From Limanda limanda (Eukaryota > Chordata > Actinopteri > Pleuronectiformes > Pleuronectidae), in the NCBI RefSeq assembly GCF_963576545.1, contig NW_026870465.1, positions 310,001-374,000 on the forward strand: a stretch of DNA of 64,000 nucleotides. Direction: 5' to 3'. The notes beneath the pieces were generated by a model. The model saw nothing but the letters and a program-made list of their open reading frames with translations, had not been told where the DNA came from and searched no databases. Below, piece by piece: positions 37,501 to 49,866 of this stretch. Made by a program: the position numbers and the translations under genes. Position 1 is the stretch's first letter; each line of letters opens with the position of its first letter.

Positions 37501-39792
37501 CTCCGACTTTCGGAAGGGTTAGGGTTAGGGTTAGGGATGAAAGCACATAGGAGAAAGAGATATTCTTGAATAACTTTTTTTGTGAAGGTCGGAGAGACTT
37601 GGAAAGTGGTTGCATCTGGACTAATTTGGGTCCTGCAGATCGATTGGTACCATCCCCGAGCTTGTACGACCTTCGGAAGAGGTCGACCGACGAAATTCCC
37701 CCAAATCTGAGGAGATATTCTTGAATAACTTTTTTTGTGAAGGTCGGAGAGACTTGCAAGTAGGCTCTACCCCCACTAAATGGGGTAGCGCGCATCGATC
37801 GGTACCATCCTTGAGCTTCTCCGACTTTCGGAAGGGTTAGGGTTAGGGTTAGGGATGAAAGCACATAGGAGAAAGAGATATTCTTGAATAACTTTTTTTG
37901 TGAAGGTCGGAGAGACTTGGAAAGTGGTTGCATCTGGACTAATTTGGGTCCTGCGGATCGATTGGTACCATCCCCGAGCTTGTACGACCTTCGGAAGAGG
38001 TCGACCGACGAAATTCCCCCAAATCTGAGGAGATATTCTTGAATAACTTTTTTTGTGAAGGTCGGAGAGACTTGCAAGTAGGCTCTACCCCCACTAAATG
38101 GGGTAGCGCGCATCGATCGGTACCATCCTTGAGCTTCTCCGACTTTCGGAAGGGTTAGGGTTAGGGTTAGGGATGAAAGCACATAGGAGAAAGAGATATT
38201 CTTGAATAACTTTTTTTGTGAAGGTCGGAGAGACTTGGAAAGTGGTTGCATCTGGACTAATTTGGGTCCTGCAGATCGATTGGTACCATCCCCGAGCTTG
38301 TACGACCTTCGGAAGAGGTCGACCGACGAAATTCCCCCAAATCTGAGGAGATATTCTTGAATAACTTTTTTTGTGAAGGTCGGAGAGACTTGAAAGTAGG
38401 CTCTACCCCCACTAAATGGGGTAGCGCGCATCGATCGGTACCATCCTTGAGCTTCTCCGACTTTCGGAAGGGTTAGGGTTAGGGTTAGGGATGAAAGCAC
38501 ATAGGAGAAAGAGATATTCTTGAATAACTTTTTTTGTGAAGGTCGGAGAGACTTGGAAAGTGGTTGCATCTGGACTAATTTGGGTCCTGCGGATCGATTG
38601 GTACCATCCCCGAGCTTGTACGACCTTCGGAAGAGGTCGACCGACGAAATTCCCCCAAATCTGAGGAGATATTCTTGAATAACTGTTTTTGTGAAGGACG
38701 GAGAGACTTGCAAGTAGGCTCTACCCCCACTAAATGGGGTAGCGCGCATCGATCGGTACCATCCTTGAGCTTCTCCGACTTTCGGAAGGGTTAGGGTTAG
38801 GGTTAGGGATGAAAGCACATAGGAGAAAGAGATATTCTTGAATAACTTTTTTTGTGAAGGTCGGAGAGACTTGCAAGTAGGCTCTACCCCCACTAAATGG
38901 GGTTGCGCGCATCGATCGGTACCATCATTGAGCTTCTCCGACTTTCGGAAGGGTTAGGGTTAGGGTTAGGGATGAAAGCACATAGGAGAAAGAGATATTC
39001 TTGAATAACTTTTTTTGTGAAGGTCGGAGAGACTTGGAAAGTGGTTGCATCTGGACTAATTTGGGTCCTGCGGATCGATTGGTACCATCCCCGAGCTTGT
39101 ACGACCTTCGGAAGAGGTCGACCGACGAAATTCCCCCAAATCTGAGGAGATATTCTTGAATAACTTTTTTTGTGAAGGTCGGAGAGACTTGCAAGTAGGC
39201 TCTACCCCCACTAAATGGGGTAGCGCGCATCGATCGGTACCATCCTTGAGCTTCTCCGACTTTCGGAAGGGTTAGGGTTAGGGTTAGGGATGAAAGCACA
39301 TAGGAGAAAGAGATATTCTTGAATAACTTTTTTTGTGAAGGTCGGAGAGACTTGGAAAGTGGTTGCATCTGGACTAATTTGGGTCCTGCGGATCGATTGG
39401 TACCATCCCCGAGCTTGTACGACCTTCGGAAGAGGTCGACCGACGAAATTCCCCCAAATCTGAGGAGATATTCTTGAATAACTTTTTTTGTGAAGGTCGG
39501 AGAGACTTGCAAGTAGGCTCTACCCCCACTAAATGGGGTAGCGCGCATCGATCGGTACCATCCTTGAGCTTCTCCGACTTTCGGAAGGGTTAGGGTTAGG
39601 GTTAGGGATGAAAGCACATAGGAGAAAGAGATATTCTTGAATAACTTTTTTTGTGAAGGTCGGAGAGACTTGCAAGTAGGCTCTACCCCCACTAAATGGG
39701 GTTGCGCGCATCGATCGGTACCATCCTTGAGCTTCTCCGACTTTCGGAAGGGTTAGGGTTAGGGTTAGGGATGAAAGCACATAGGAGAAAGA
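34526..39792 (+). repeat. Segment 10: second copy of the 5,267-bp higher-order repeat
   Basis: B monomers start at 34526, 35007, 35325, 35643, 35961, 36442, 36760, 37078, 37559, 37877, 38195, 38513, 38994 and 39312, each 5,267 bp after its partner. All private marks listed for the first copy recur and I found no difference between the copies. The match continues into 39793-40110 and ends where the next unit is B instead of A. The duplication is therefore very recent, or an assembly duplication. Confidence 0.92.
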
Positions 39793-42700
39793 GATATTCT
39801 TGAATAACTTTTTTTGTGAAGGTCGGAGAGACTTGGAAAGTGGTTGCATCTGGACTAATTTGGGTCCTGCGGATCGATTGGTACCATCCCCGAGCTTGTA
39901 CGACCTTCGGAAGAGGTCGACCGACGAAATTCCCCCAAATCTGAGGAGATATTCTTGAATAACTTTTTTTGTGAAGGTCGGAGAGACTTGCAAGTAGGCT
40001 CTACCCCCACTAAATGGGGTAGCGCGCATCGATCGGTACCATCCTTGAGCTTCTCCGACTTTCGGAAGGGTTAGGGTTAGGGTTAGGGATGAAAGCACAT
40101 AGGAGAAAGAGATATTCTTGAATAACTTTTTTTGTGAAGGTCGGAGAGACTTGGAAAGTGGTTGCATCTGGACTAATTTGGGTCCTGCGGATCGATTGGT
40201 ACCATCCCCGAGCTTGTACGACCTTCGGAAAAGGTCGACCGACGAAATTCCCCCAAATCTGAGGAGATATTCTTGAATAACTGTTTTTGTGAAGGACGGA
40301 GAGACTTGCAAGTAGGCTCTACCCCCACTAAATGGGGTAGCGCGCATCGATCGGTACCATCCTTGAGCTTCTCCGACTTTCGGAAGGGTTAGGGTTAGGG
40401 TTAGGGATGAAAGCACATAGGAGAAAGAGATATTCTTGAATAACTTTTTTTGTGAAGGTCGGAGAGACTTGCAAGTAGGCTCTACCCCCACTAAATGGGG
40501 TTGCGCGCATCGATCGGTACCATCTTTGAGCTTCTCCGACTTTCGGAAGGGTTAGGGTTAGGGTTAGGGATGAAAGCACATAGGAGAAAGAGATATTCTT
40601 GAATAACTTTTTTTGTGAAGGTCGGAGAGACTTGGAAAGTGGTTGCATCTGGACTAATTTGGGTCCTGCGGATCGATTGGTACCATCCCCGAGCTTGTAC
40701 GACCTTCGGAAGAGGTCGACCGACGAAATTCCCCCAAATCTGAGGAGATATTCTTGAATAACTTTTTTTGTGAAGGTCGGAGAGACTTGCAAGTAGGCTC
40801 TACCCCCACTAAATGGGGTAGCGCGCATCGATCGGTACCATCCTTGAGCTTCTCCGACTTTCGGAAGGGTTAGGGTTAGGGTTAGGGATGAAAGCACATA
40901 GGAGAAAGAGATATTCTTGAATAACTTTTTTTGTGAAGGTCGGAGAGACTTGGAAAGTGGTTGCATCTGGACTAATTTGGGTCCTGCGGATCGATTGGTA
41001 CCATCCCCGAGCTTGTACGACCTTCGGAAGAGGTCGACCGACGAAATTCCCCCAAATCTGAGGAGATATTCTTGAATAACTGTTTTTGTGAAGGACGGAG
41101 AGACTTGCAAGTAGGCTCTACCCCCACTAAATGGGGTAGCGCGCATCGATCGGTACCATCCTTGAGCTTCTCCGACTTTCGGAAGGGTTAGGGTTAGGGT
41201 TAGGGATGAAAGCACATAGGAGAAAGAGATATTCTTGAATAACTTTTTTTGTGAAGGTCGGAGAGACTTGCAAGTAGGCTCTACCCCCACTAAATGGGGT
41301 TGCGCGCATCGATCGGTACCATCCTTGAGCTTCTCCGACTTTCGGAAGGGTTAGGGTTAGGGTTAGGGATGAAAGCACATAGGAGAAAGAGATATTCTTG
41401 AATAACTTTTTTTGTGAAGGTCGGAGAGACTTGGAAAGTGGTTGCATCTGGACTAATTTGGGTCCTGCGGATCGATTGGTACCATCCCCGAGCTTGTACG
41501 ACCTTCGGAAGAGGTCGACCGACGAAATTCCCCCAAATCTGAGGAGATATTCTTGAATAACTTTTTTTGTGAAGGTCGGAGAGACTTGCAAGTAGGCTCT
41601 ACCCCCACTAAATGGGGTAGCGCGCATCGATCGGTACCATCCTTGAGCTTCTCCGACTTTCGGAAGGGTTAGGGTTAGGGTTAGGGATGAAAGCACATAG
41701 GAGAAAGAGATATTCTTGAATAACTTTTTTTGTGAAGGTCGGAGAGACTTGCAAGTAGGCTCTACCCCCACTAAATGGGGTTGCGCGCATCGATCGGTAC
41801 CATCCTTGAGCTTCTCCGACTTTCGGAAGGGTTAGGGTTAGGGTTAGGGATGAAAGCACATAGGAGAAAGAGATATTCTTGAATAACTTTTTTTGTGAAG
41901 GTCGGAGAGACTTGGAAAGTGGTTGCATCTGGACTAATTTGGGTCCTGCGGATCGATTGGTACCATCCCCAAGCTTGTACGACCTTCGGAAGAGGTCGAC
42001 CGACGAAATTCCCCCAAATCTGAGGAGATATTCTTGAATAACTTTTTTTGTGAAGGTTGGAGAGACTTGCAAGTAGGCTTTACCCCCACTAAATGGGGTA
42101 GCGCGCATCGATCGGTACCATCCTTGAGCTTCTCCGACTTTCGGAAGGGTTAGGGTTAGGGTTAGGGATGAAAGCACATAGGAGAAAGAGATATTCTTGA
42201 ATAACTTTTTTTGTGAAGGTCGGAGAGACTTGCAAGTAGGCTCTACCCCCACTAAATGGGGTAGCGCGCATCGATCGGTACCATCCTTGAGCTTCTCCGA
42301 CTTTCGGAAGGGTTAGGGTTAGGGTTAGGGATGAAAGCACATAGGAGAAAGAGATATTCTTGAATAACTTTTTTTGTGAAGGTCGGAGAGACTTGGAAAG
42401 TGGTTGCATCTGGACTAATTTGGGTCCTGCGGATCGATTGGTACCATCCCCGAGCTTGTACGACCTTCGGAAGAGGTCGACCGACGAAATTCCCCCAAAT
42501 CTGAGGAGATATTCTTGAATAACTTTTTTTGTGAAGGTCGGAGAGACTTGCAAGTAGGCTCTACCCCCACTAAATGGGGTAGCGCGCATCGATCGGTACC
42601 ATCCTTGAGCTTCTCCGACTTTCGGAAGGGTTAGGGTTAGGGTTAGGGATGAAAGCACATAGGAGAAAGAGATATTCTTGAATAACTTTTTTTGTGAAGG

Positions 42701-43632
42701 TCGGAGAGACTTGCAAGTAGGCTCTACCCCCACTAAATGGGGTTGCGCGCATCGATCGGTACCATCTTTGAGCTTCTCCGACTTTCGGAAGGGTTAGGGT
42801 TAGGGTTAGGGATGAAAGCACATAGGAGAAAGAGATATTCTTGAATAACTTTTTTTGTGAAGGTCGGAGAGACTTGGAAAGTGGTTGCATCTGGACTAAT
42901 TTGGGTCCTGCGGATCGATTAATACCATCCCCGAGCTTGTACGACCTTCGGAAGAGGTCGACCGACGAAATTCCCCCAAATCTGAGGAGATATTCTTGAA
43001 TAACGTTTTTTGTGAAGGTCGGAGAGACTTGCAAGTAGGCTCTACCCCCACTAAATGGGGTAGCGCGCATCGATCGGTACCATCCTTGAGCTTCTCCGAC
43101 TTTCGGAAGGGTTAGGGTTAGGGTTAGGGATGAAAGCACATAGGAGAAAGAGATATTCTTGAATAACTTTTTTTGTGAAGGTCGGAGAGACTTGCAAGTA
43201 GGCTCTACCCCCACTAAATGGGGTTGCGCGCATCGATCGGTACCATCCTTGAGCTTCTCCGACTTTCGGAAGGGTTAGGGTTAGGGTTAGGGATGAAAGC
43301 ACATAGGAGAAAGAGATATTCTTGAATAACTTTTTTTGTGAAGGTCGGAGAGACTTGGAAAGTGGTTGCATCTGGACTAATTTGGGTCCTGCGGATCGAT
43401 TGGTACCATCCCCGAGCTTGTACGACCTTCGGAAGAGGTCGACCGACGAAATTCCCCCAAATCTGAGGAGATATTCTTGAATAACTTTTTTTGTGAAGGT
43501 CGGAGAGACTTGCAAGTAGGCTCTACCCCCACTAAATGGGGTAGCGCGCATCGATCGGTACCATCCTTGAGCTTCTCCGACTTTCGGAAGGGTTAGGGTT
43601 AGGGTTAGGGATGAAAGCACATAGGAGAAAGA
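39793..43632 (+). repeat. Segment 11: return from AB-rich to AAB-regular array
   Basis: B monomers start at 39793, 40111, 40592, 40910, 41391, 41872, 42353, 42834 and 43315. From 41065 the array is regular AAB. Private changes: GGAAAAGG in B (about 40230), GGTTGG with GGCTTTACC in the 42027 A, GATTAATACC destroying the usual GGTACC in B at 42921-42922, and AACGTTTTT in the 42989 A. Confidence 0.9.
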
Positions 43633-46600
43633 GATATTCTTGAATAACTTTTTTTGTGAAGGTCGGAGAGACTTGCAAGTAGGCTCTACCCCCACTAAAT
43701 GGGGTAGCGCGCATCGATCGGTACCATCCTTGAGCTTCTCCGACTTTCGGAAGGGTTAGGGTTAGGGTTAGGGATGAAAGCACATAGGAGAAAGAGATAT
43801 TCTTGAATAACTTTTTTTGTGAAGGTCGGAGAGACTTGGAAAGTGGTTGCATCTGGACTAATTTGGGTCCTGCGGATCGATTGGTACCATCCCCGAGCTT
43901 GTACGACCTTCGGAAGAGGTCGACCGACGAAATTCCCCCAAATCTGAGGAGATATTCTTGAATAACTTTTTTTGTGAAGGTCGGAGAGACTTGCAAGTAG
44001 GCTCTACCCCCACTAAATGGGGTAGCGCGCATCGATCGGTACCATCCTTGAGCTTCTCCGACTTTCGGAAGGGTTAGGGTTAGGGTTAGGGATGAAAGCA
44101 CATAGGAGAAAGAGATATTCTTGAATAACTTTTTTTGTGAAGGTCGGAGAGACTTGCAAGTAGGCTCTACCCCCACTAAATGGGGTTGCGCGCATCGATC
44201 GGTACCATCCTTGAGCTTCTCCGACTTTCGGAAGGGTTAGGGTTAGGGATGAAAGCACATAGGAGAAAGAGATATTCTTGAATAACTTTTTTTGTGAAGG
44301 TCGGAGAGACTTGGAAAGTGGTTGCATCTGGACTAATTTGGGTCCTGCGGATCGATTGGTACCATCCCCGAGCTTGTACGACCTTCGGAAGAGGTCGACC
44401 TACGAAATTCCCCCAAATCTGAGGAGATATTCTTGAATAACTTTTTTTGTGAAGGTCGGAGAGACTTGCAAGTAGGCTCTACCCCCACTAAATGGGGTAG
44501 CGCGCATCGATCGGTACCATCTTTGAGCTTCTCCGACTTTCGGAAGGGTTAGGGTTAGGGTTAGGGATGAAAGCACATAGGAGAAAGAGATATTCTTGAA
44601 TAACTTTTTTTGTGAAGGTCGGAGAGACTTGCAAGTAGGCTCTACCCCCACTAAATGGGGTAGCGCGCATCGATCGGTACCATCCTTGAGCTTCTCCGAC
44701 TTTCGGAAGGGTTAGGGTTAGGGTTAGGGATGAAAGCACATAGGAGAAAGAGATATTCTTGAATAACTTTTTTTGTGAAGGTCGGAGAGACTTGGAAAGT
44801 GGTTGCATCTGGACTAATTTGGGTCCTGCGGATCGATTGGTACCATCCCCGAGCTTGTACGACCTTCGGAAGAGGTCGACCGACGAAATTCCCCCAAATC
44901 TGAGGAGATATTCTTGAATAACTTTTTTTGTGAAGGTCGGAGAGACTTGCAAGTAGGCTCTACCCCCACTAAATGGGGTAGCGCGCATCGATCGGTACCA
45001 TCCTTGAGCTTCTCCGACTTTCGGAAGGGTTAGGGTTAGGGTTAGGGATGAAAGCACATAGGAGAAAGAGATATTCTTGAATAACTTTTTTTGTGAAGGT
45101 CGGAGAGACTTGGAAAGTGGTTGCATCTGGACTAATTTGGGTCCTGCAGATCGATTGGTACCATCCCCGAGCTTGTACGACCTTCGGAAGAGGTCGACCG
45201 ACGAAATTCCCCCAAATCTGAGGAGATATTCTTGAATAACTTTTTTTGTGAAGGTCGGAGAGACTTGCAAGTAGGCTCTACCCCCACTAAATGGGGTAGC
45301 GCGCATCGATCGGTACCATCCTTGAGCTTCTCCGACTTTCGGAAGGGTTAGGGTTAGGGTTAGGGATGAAAGCACATAGGAGAAAGAGATATTCTTGAAT
45401 AACTTTTTTTGTGAAGGTCGGAGAGACTTGGAAAGTGGTTGCATCTGGACTAATTTGGGTCCTGCGGATCGATTGGTACCATCCCCGAGCTTGTACGACC
45501 TTCGGAAGAGGTCGACCGACGAAATTCCCCCAAATCTGAGGAGATATTCTTGAATAACTTTTTTTGTGAAGGTCGGAGAGACTTGCAAGTAGGCTCTACC
45601 CCCACTAAATGGGGTAGCGCGCATCGATCGGTACCATCCTTGAGCTTCTCCGACTTTCGGAAGGGTTAGGGTTAGGGTTAGGGATGAAAGCACATAGGAG
45701 AAAGAGATATTCTTGAATAACTTTTTTTGTGAAGGTCGGAGAGACTTGCAAGTAGGCTCTACCCCCACTAAATGGGGTTGCGCGCATCGATCGGTACCAT
45801 CCTTGAGCTTCTCCGACTTTCGGAAGGGTTAGGGTTAGGGATGAAAGCACATAGGAGAAAGAGATATTCTTGAATAACTTTTTTTGTGAAGGTCGGAGAG
45901 ACTTGGAAAGTGGTTGCATCTGGACTAATTTGGGTCCTGCGGATCGATTGGTACCATCCCCGAGCTTGTACGACCTTCGGAAGAGGTCGACCTACGAAAT
46001 TCCCCCAAATCTGAGGAGATATTCTTGAATAACTTTTTTTGTGAAGGTCGGAGAGACTTGCAAGTAGGCTCTACCCCCACTAAATGGGGTAGCGCGCATC
46101 GATCGGTACCATCTTTGAGCTTCTCCGACTTTCGGAAGGGTTAGGGTTAGGGTTAGGGATGAAAGCACATAGGAGAAAGAGATATTCTTGAATAACTTTT
46201 TTTGTGAAGGTCGGAGAGACTTGCAAGTAGGCTCTACCCCCACTAAATGGGGTAGCGCGCATCGATCGGTACCATCCTTGAGCTTCTCCGACTTTCGGAA
46301 GGGTTAGGGTTAGGGTTAGGGATGAAAGCACATAGGAGAAAGAGATATTCTTGAATAACTTTTTTTGTGAAGGTCGGAGAGACTTGGAAAGTGGTTGCAT
46401 CTGGACTAATTTGGGTCCTGCGGATCGATTGGTACCATCCCCGAGCTTGTACGACCTTCGGAAGAGGTCGACCGACGAAATTCCCCCAAATCTGAGGAGA
46501 TATTCTTGAATAACTTTTTTTGTGAAGGTCGGAGAGACTTGCAAGTAGGCTCTACCCCCACTAAATGGGGTAGCGCGCATCGATCGGTACCATCCTTGAG

Positions 46601-46661
46601 CTTCTCCGACTTTCGGAAGGGTTAGGGTTAGGGTTAGGGATGAAAGCACATAGGAGAAAGA
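43633..46661 (+). repeat. Segment 12: 1,592-bp tandem repeat with a shortened telomere block
   Basis: B monomers start at 43796, 44271, 44752, 45070, 45388, 45863 and 46344. The first copy is 43633-45224; the second, partial, is 45225-46661. Each holds a 157-bp A with GGG(TTAGGG)2 (44114-44270 and 45706-45862), followed by a B with GACCTACG and an A with CCATCTTTGAG. The period equals two 799-bp AABAB units less the 6 bp lost from the telomere block. Confidence 0.9.
44114..44270 (+). repeat. 157-bp A monomer: telomere block reduced to GGG(TTAGGG)2
   Basis: One of six A monomers that have lost exactly one TTAGGG. The others are 45706-45862, 50830-50986, 54501-54657, 56582-56738 and 60424-60580. 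Two pairs (44114/45706 and 56582/60424) are copies made by larger duplications, so at least four separate losses, or transfers by conversion, are implied. All six lie in the right-hand third of the window. With three G3 tracts these blocks no longer meet the four-tract rule for an intramolecular G-quadruplex. Confidence 0.92.
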
Positions 46662-47942
46662 GATATTCTTGAATAACTTTTTTTGTGAAGGTCGGAGAGA
46701 CTTGCAAGTAGGCTCTACCCCCACTAAATGGGGTTGCGCGCATCGATCGGTACCATCCTTGAGCTTCTCCGACTTTCGGAAGGGTTAGGGTTAGGGTTAG
46801 GGATGAAAGCACATAGGAGAAAGAGATATTCTTGAATAACTTTTTTTGTGAAGGTCGGAGAGACTTGGAAAGTGGTTGCATCTGGACTAATTTGGGTCCT
46901 GCGGATCGATTGGTACCATCCCCGAGCTTGTACGACCTTCGGAAGAGGTCGACCGACGAAATTCCCCCAAATCTGAGGAGATATTCTTGAATAACTTTTT
47001 TTGTGAAGGTCGGAGAGACTTGCAAGTAGGCTCTACCCCCACTAAATGGGGTAGCGCGCATCGATCGGTACCAATCTTTGAGCTTCTCCGACTTTCGGAA
47101 GGGTTAGGGTTAGGGTTAGGGATGAAAGCACATAGGAGAAAGAGATATTCTTGAATAACTTTTTTTGTGAAGGTCGGAGAGACTTGCAAGTACGCTCTAC
47201 CCCCACTAAATGGGGTAGCGCGCATCGATCGGTACCATCCTTGAGCTTCTCCGACTTTCGGAAGGGTTAGGGTTAGGGTTAGGGATGAAAGCACATAGGA
47301 GAAAGAGATATTCTTGAATAACTTTTTTTGTGAAGGTCGGAGAGACTTGGAAAGTGGTTGCATCTGGACTAATTTGGGTCCTGCGGATCGATTGGTACCA
47401 TCCCCGAGCTTGTACGACCTTCGGAAGAGGTCGACCGACGAAATTCCCCCAAATCTGAGGAGATATTCTTGAATAACTTTTTTTGTGAAGGTCGGAGAGA
47501 CTTGCAAGTAGGCTCTACCCCCACTAAATGGGGTAGCGCGCATCGATCGGTACCATCCTTGAGCTTCTCAGACTTTCGGAAGGGTTAGGGTTAGGGTTAG
47601 GGATGAAAGCACATAGGAGAAAGAGATATTCTTGAATAACTTTTTTTGTGAAGGTCGGAGAGACTTGGAAAGTGGTTGCATCTGGACTAATTTGGGTCCT
47701 GCGGATCGATTGGTACCATCCCCGAGCTTGTACGACCTTCGGAAGAGGTCGACCGACGAAATTCCCCCAAATCTGAGGAGATATTCTTGAATAACTGTTT
47801 TTGTGAAGGACGGAGAGACTTGCAAGTAGGCTCTACCCCCACTAAATGGGGTAGCGCGCATCGATCGGTACCATCCTTGAGCTTCTCCGACTTTCGGAAG
47901 GGTTAGGGTTAGGGTTAGGGATGAAAGCACATAGGAGAAAGA
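46662..47942 (+). repeat. Segment 13: short form of the ten-monomer cassette
   Basis: B monomers start at 46825, 47307 and 47625. From 46980 the order is 164-bp A, A (GTACGCT), B, A (CTCAGAC), B, A (TGTTTTT, GGACGG), then the A at 47943. This is the cassette of 6179-7784 less one AAB trimer (1,126 against 1,607 bp). Confidence 0.85.
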
Positions 47943-49866
47943 GATATTCTTGAATAACTTTTTTTGTGAAGGTCGGAGAGACTTGCAAGTAGGCTCTACC
48001 CCCACTAAATGGGGTTGCGCACATCGATCGGTACCATCCTTGAGCTTCTCCGACTTTCGGAAGGGTTAGGGTTAGGGTTAGGGATGAAAGCACATAGGAG
48101 AAAGAGATATTCTTGAATAACTTTTTTTGTGAAGGTCGGAGAGACTTGGAAAGTGGTTGCATCTGGACTAATTTGGGTCCTGCGGATCGATTGGTACCAT
48201 CCCCGAGCTTGTACGACCTTCGGAAGAGGTCGACCTACGAAATTCCCCCAAATCTGAGGAGATATTCTTGAATAACTTTTTTTGTGAAGGTCGGAGAGAC
48301 TTGCAAGTAGGCTCTACCCCCACTAAATGGGGTAGCGCGCATCGATCGGTACCATCCTTGAGCTTCTCCGACTTTCGGAAGGGTTAGGGTTAGGGTTAGG
48401 GATGAAAGCACATAGGAGAAAGAGATATTCTTGAATAACTTTTTTTGTGAAGGTCGGAGAGACTTGCAAGTAGGCTGTACCCCCACTAAATGGGGTTGCG
48501 CGCATCGATCGGTACCATCCTTGAGCTTCTCCGACTTTCGGAAGGGTTAGGGTTAGGGTTAGGGATGAAAGCACATAGGAGAAAGAGATATTCTTGAATA
48601 ACTTTTTTTGTGAAGGTCGGAGAGACTTGGAAAGTGGTTGCATCTGGACTAATTTGGGTCCTGCGGATCGATTGGTACCATCCCCGAGCTTGTACGACCT
48701 TCGGAAGAGGTCGACCTACGAAATTCCCCCAAATCTGAGGAGATATTCTTGAATAACTTTTTTTGTGAAGGTCGGAGAGACTTGCAAGTAGGCTCTACCC
48801 CCACTAAATGGGGTAGCGCGCATCGATCGGTACCATCCTTGAGCTTCTCCGACTTTCGGAAGGGTTAGGGTCAGGGTTAGGGATGAAAGCACATAGGAGA
48901 AAGAGATATTCTTGAATAACTTTTTTTGTGAAGGTCGGAGAGACTTGCAAGTAGGCTCTACCCCCACTAAATGGGGTTGCGCACATCGATCGGTACCATC
49001 CTTGAGCTTCTCCGACTTTCGGAAGGGTTAGGGTTAGGGTTAGGGATGAAAGCACATAGGAGAAAGAGATATTCTTGAATAACTTTTTTTGTGAAGGTCG
49101 GAGAGACTTGGAAAGTGGTTGCATCTGGACTAATTTGGGTCCTGCGGATCGATTGGTACCATCCCCGAGCTTGTACGACCTTCGGAAGAGGTCGACCTAC
49201 GAAATTCCCCCAAATCTGAGGAGATATTCTTGAATAACTTTTTTTGTGAAGGTCGGAGAGACTTGCAAGTAGGCTCTACCCCCACTAAATGGGGTAGCGC
49301 GCATCGATCGGTACCATCCTTGAGCTTCTCCGACTTTCGGAAGGGTTAGGGTTAGGGTTAGGGATGAAAGCACATAGGAGAAAGAGATATTCTTGAATAA
49401 CTTTTTTTGTGAAGGTCGGAGAGACTTGCAAGTAGGCTGTACCCCCACTAAATGGGGTTGCGCGCATCGATCGGTACCATCCTTGAGCTTCTCCGACTTT
49501 CGGAAGGGTTAGGGTTAGGGTTAGGGATGAAAGCACATAGGAGAAAGAGATATTCTTGAATAACTTTTTTTGTGAAGGTCGGAGAGACTTGGAAAGTGGT
49601 TGCATCTGGACTAATTTGGGTCCTGCGGATCGATTGGTACCATCCCCGAGCTTGTACGACCTTCGGAAGAGGTCGACCTACGAAATTCCCCCAAATCTGA
49701 GGAGATATTCTTGAATAACTTTTTTTGTGAAGGTCGGAGAGACTTGCAAGTAGGCTCTACCCCCACTAAATGGGGTAGCGCGCATCGATCGGTACCATCC
49801 TTGAGCTTCTCCGACTTTCGGAAGGGTTAGGGTTAGGGTTAGGGATGAAAGCACATAGGAGAAAGA
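47943..49866 (+). repeat. Segment 14: 962-bp tandem duplication of two AAB trimers
   Basis: Copies at 47943-48904 and 48905-49866; B monomers start at 48106, 48587, 49068 and 49549, all of the GACCTACG subtype. Alternating A units carry GCGCACATC (47943, 48905) or GGCTGTACC (48424, 49386). The A at 48742-48904 has TCAGGG inside the telomere block (C at 48872), and its partner at 49704 does not. Confidence 0.9.
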
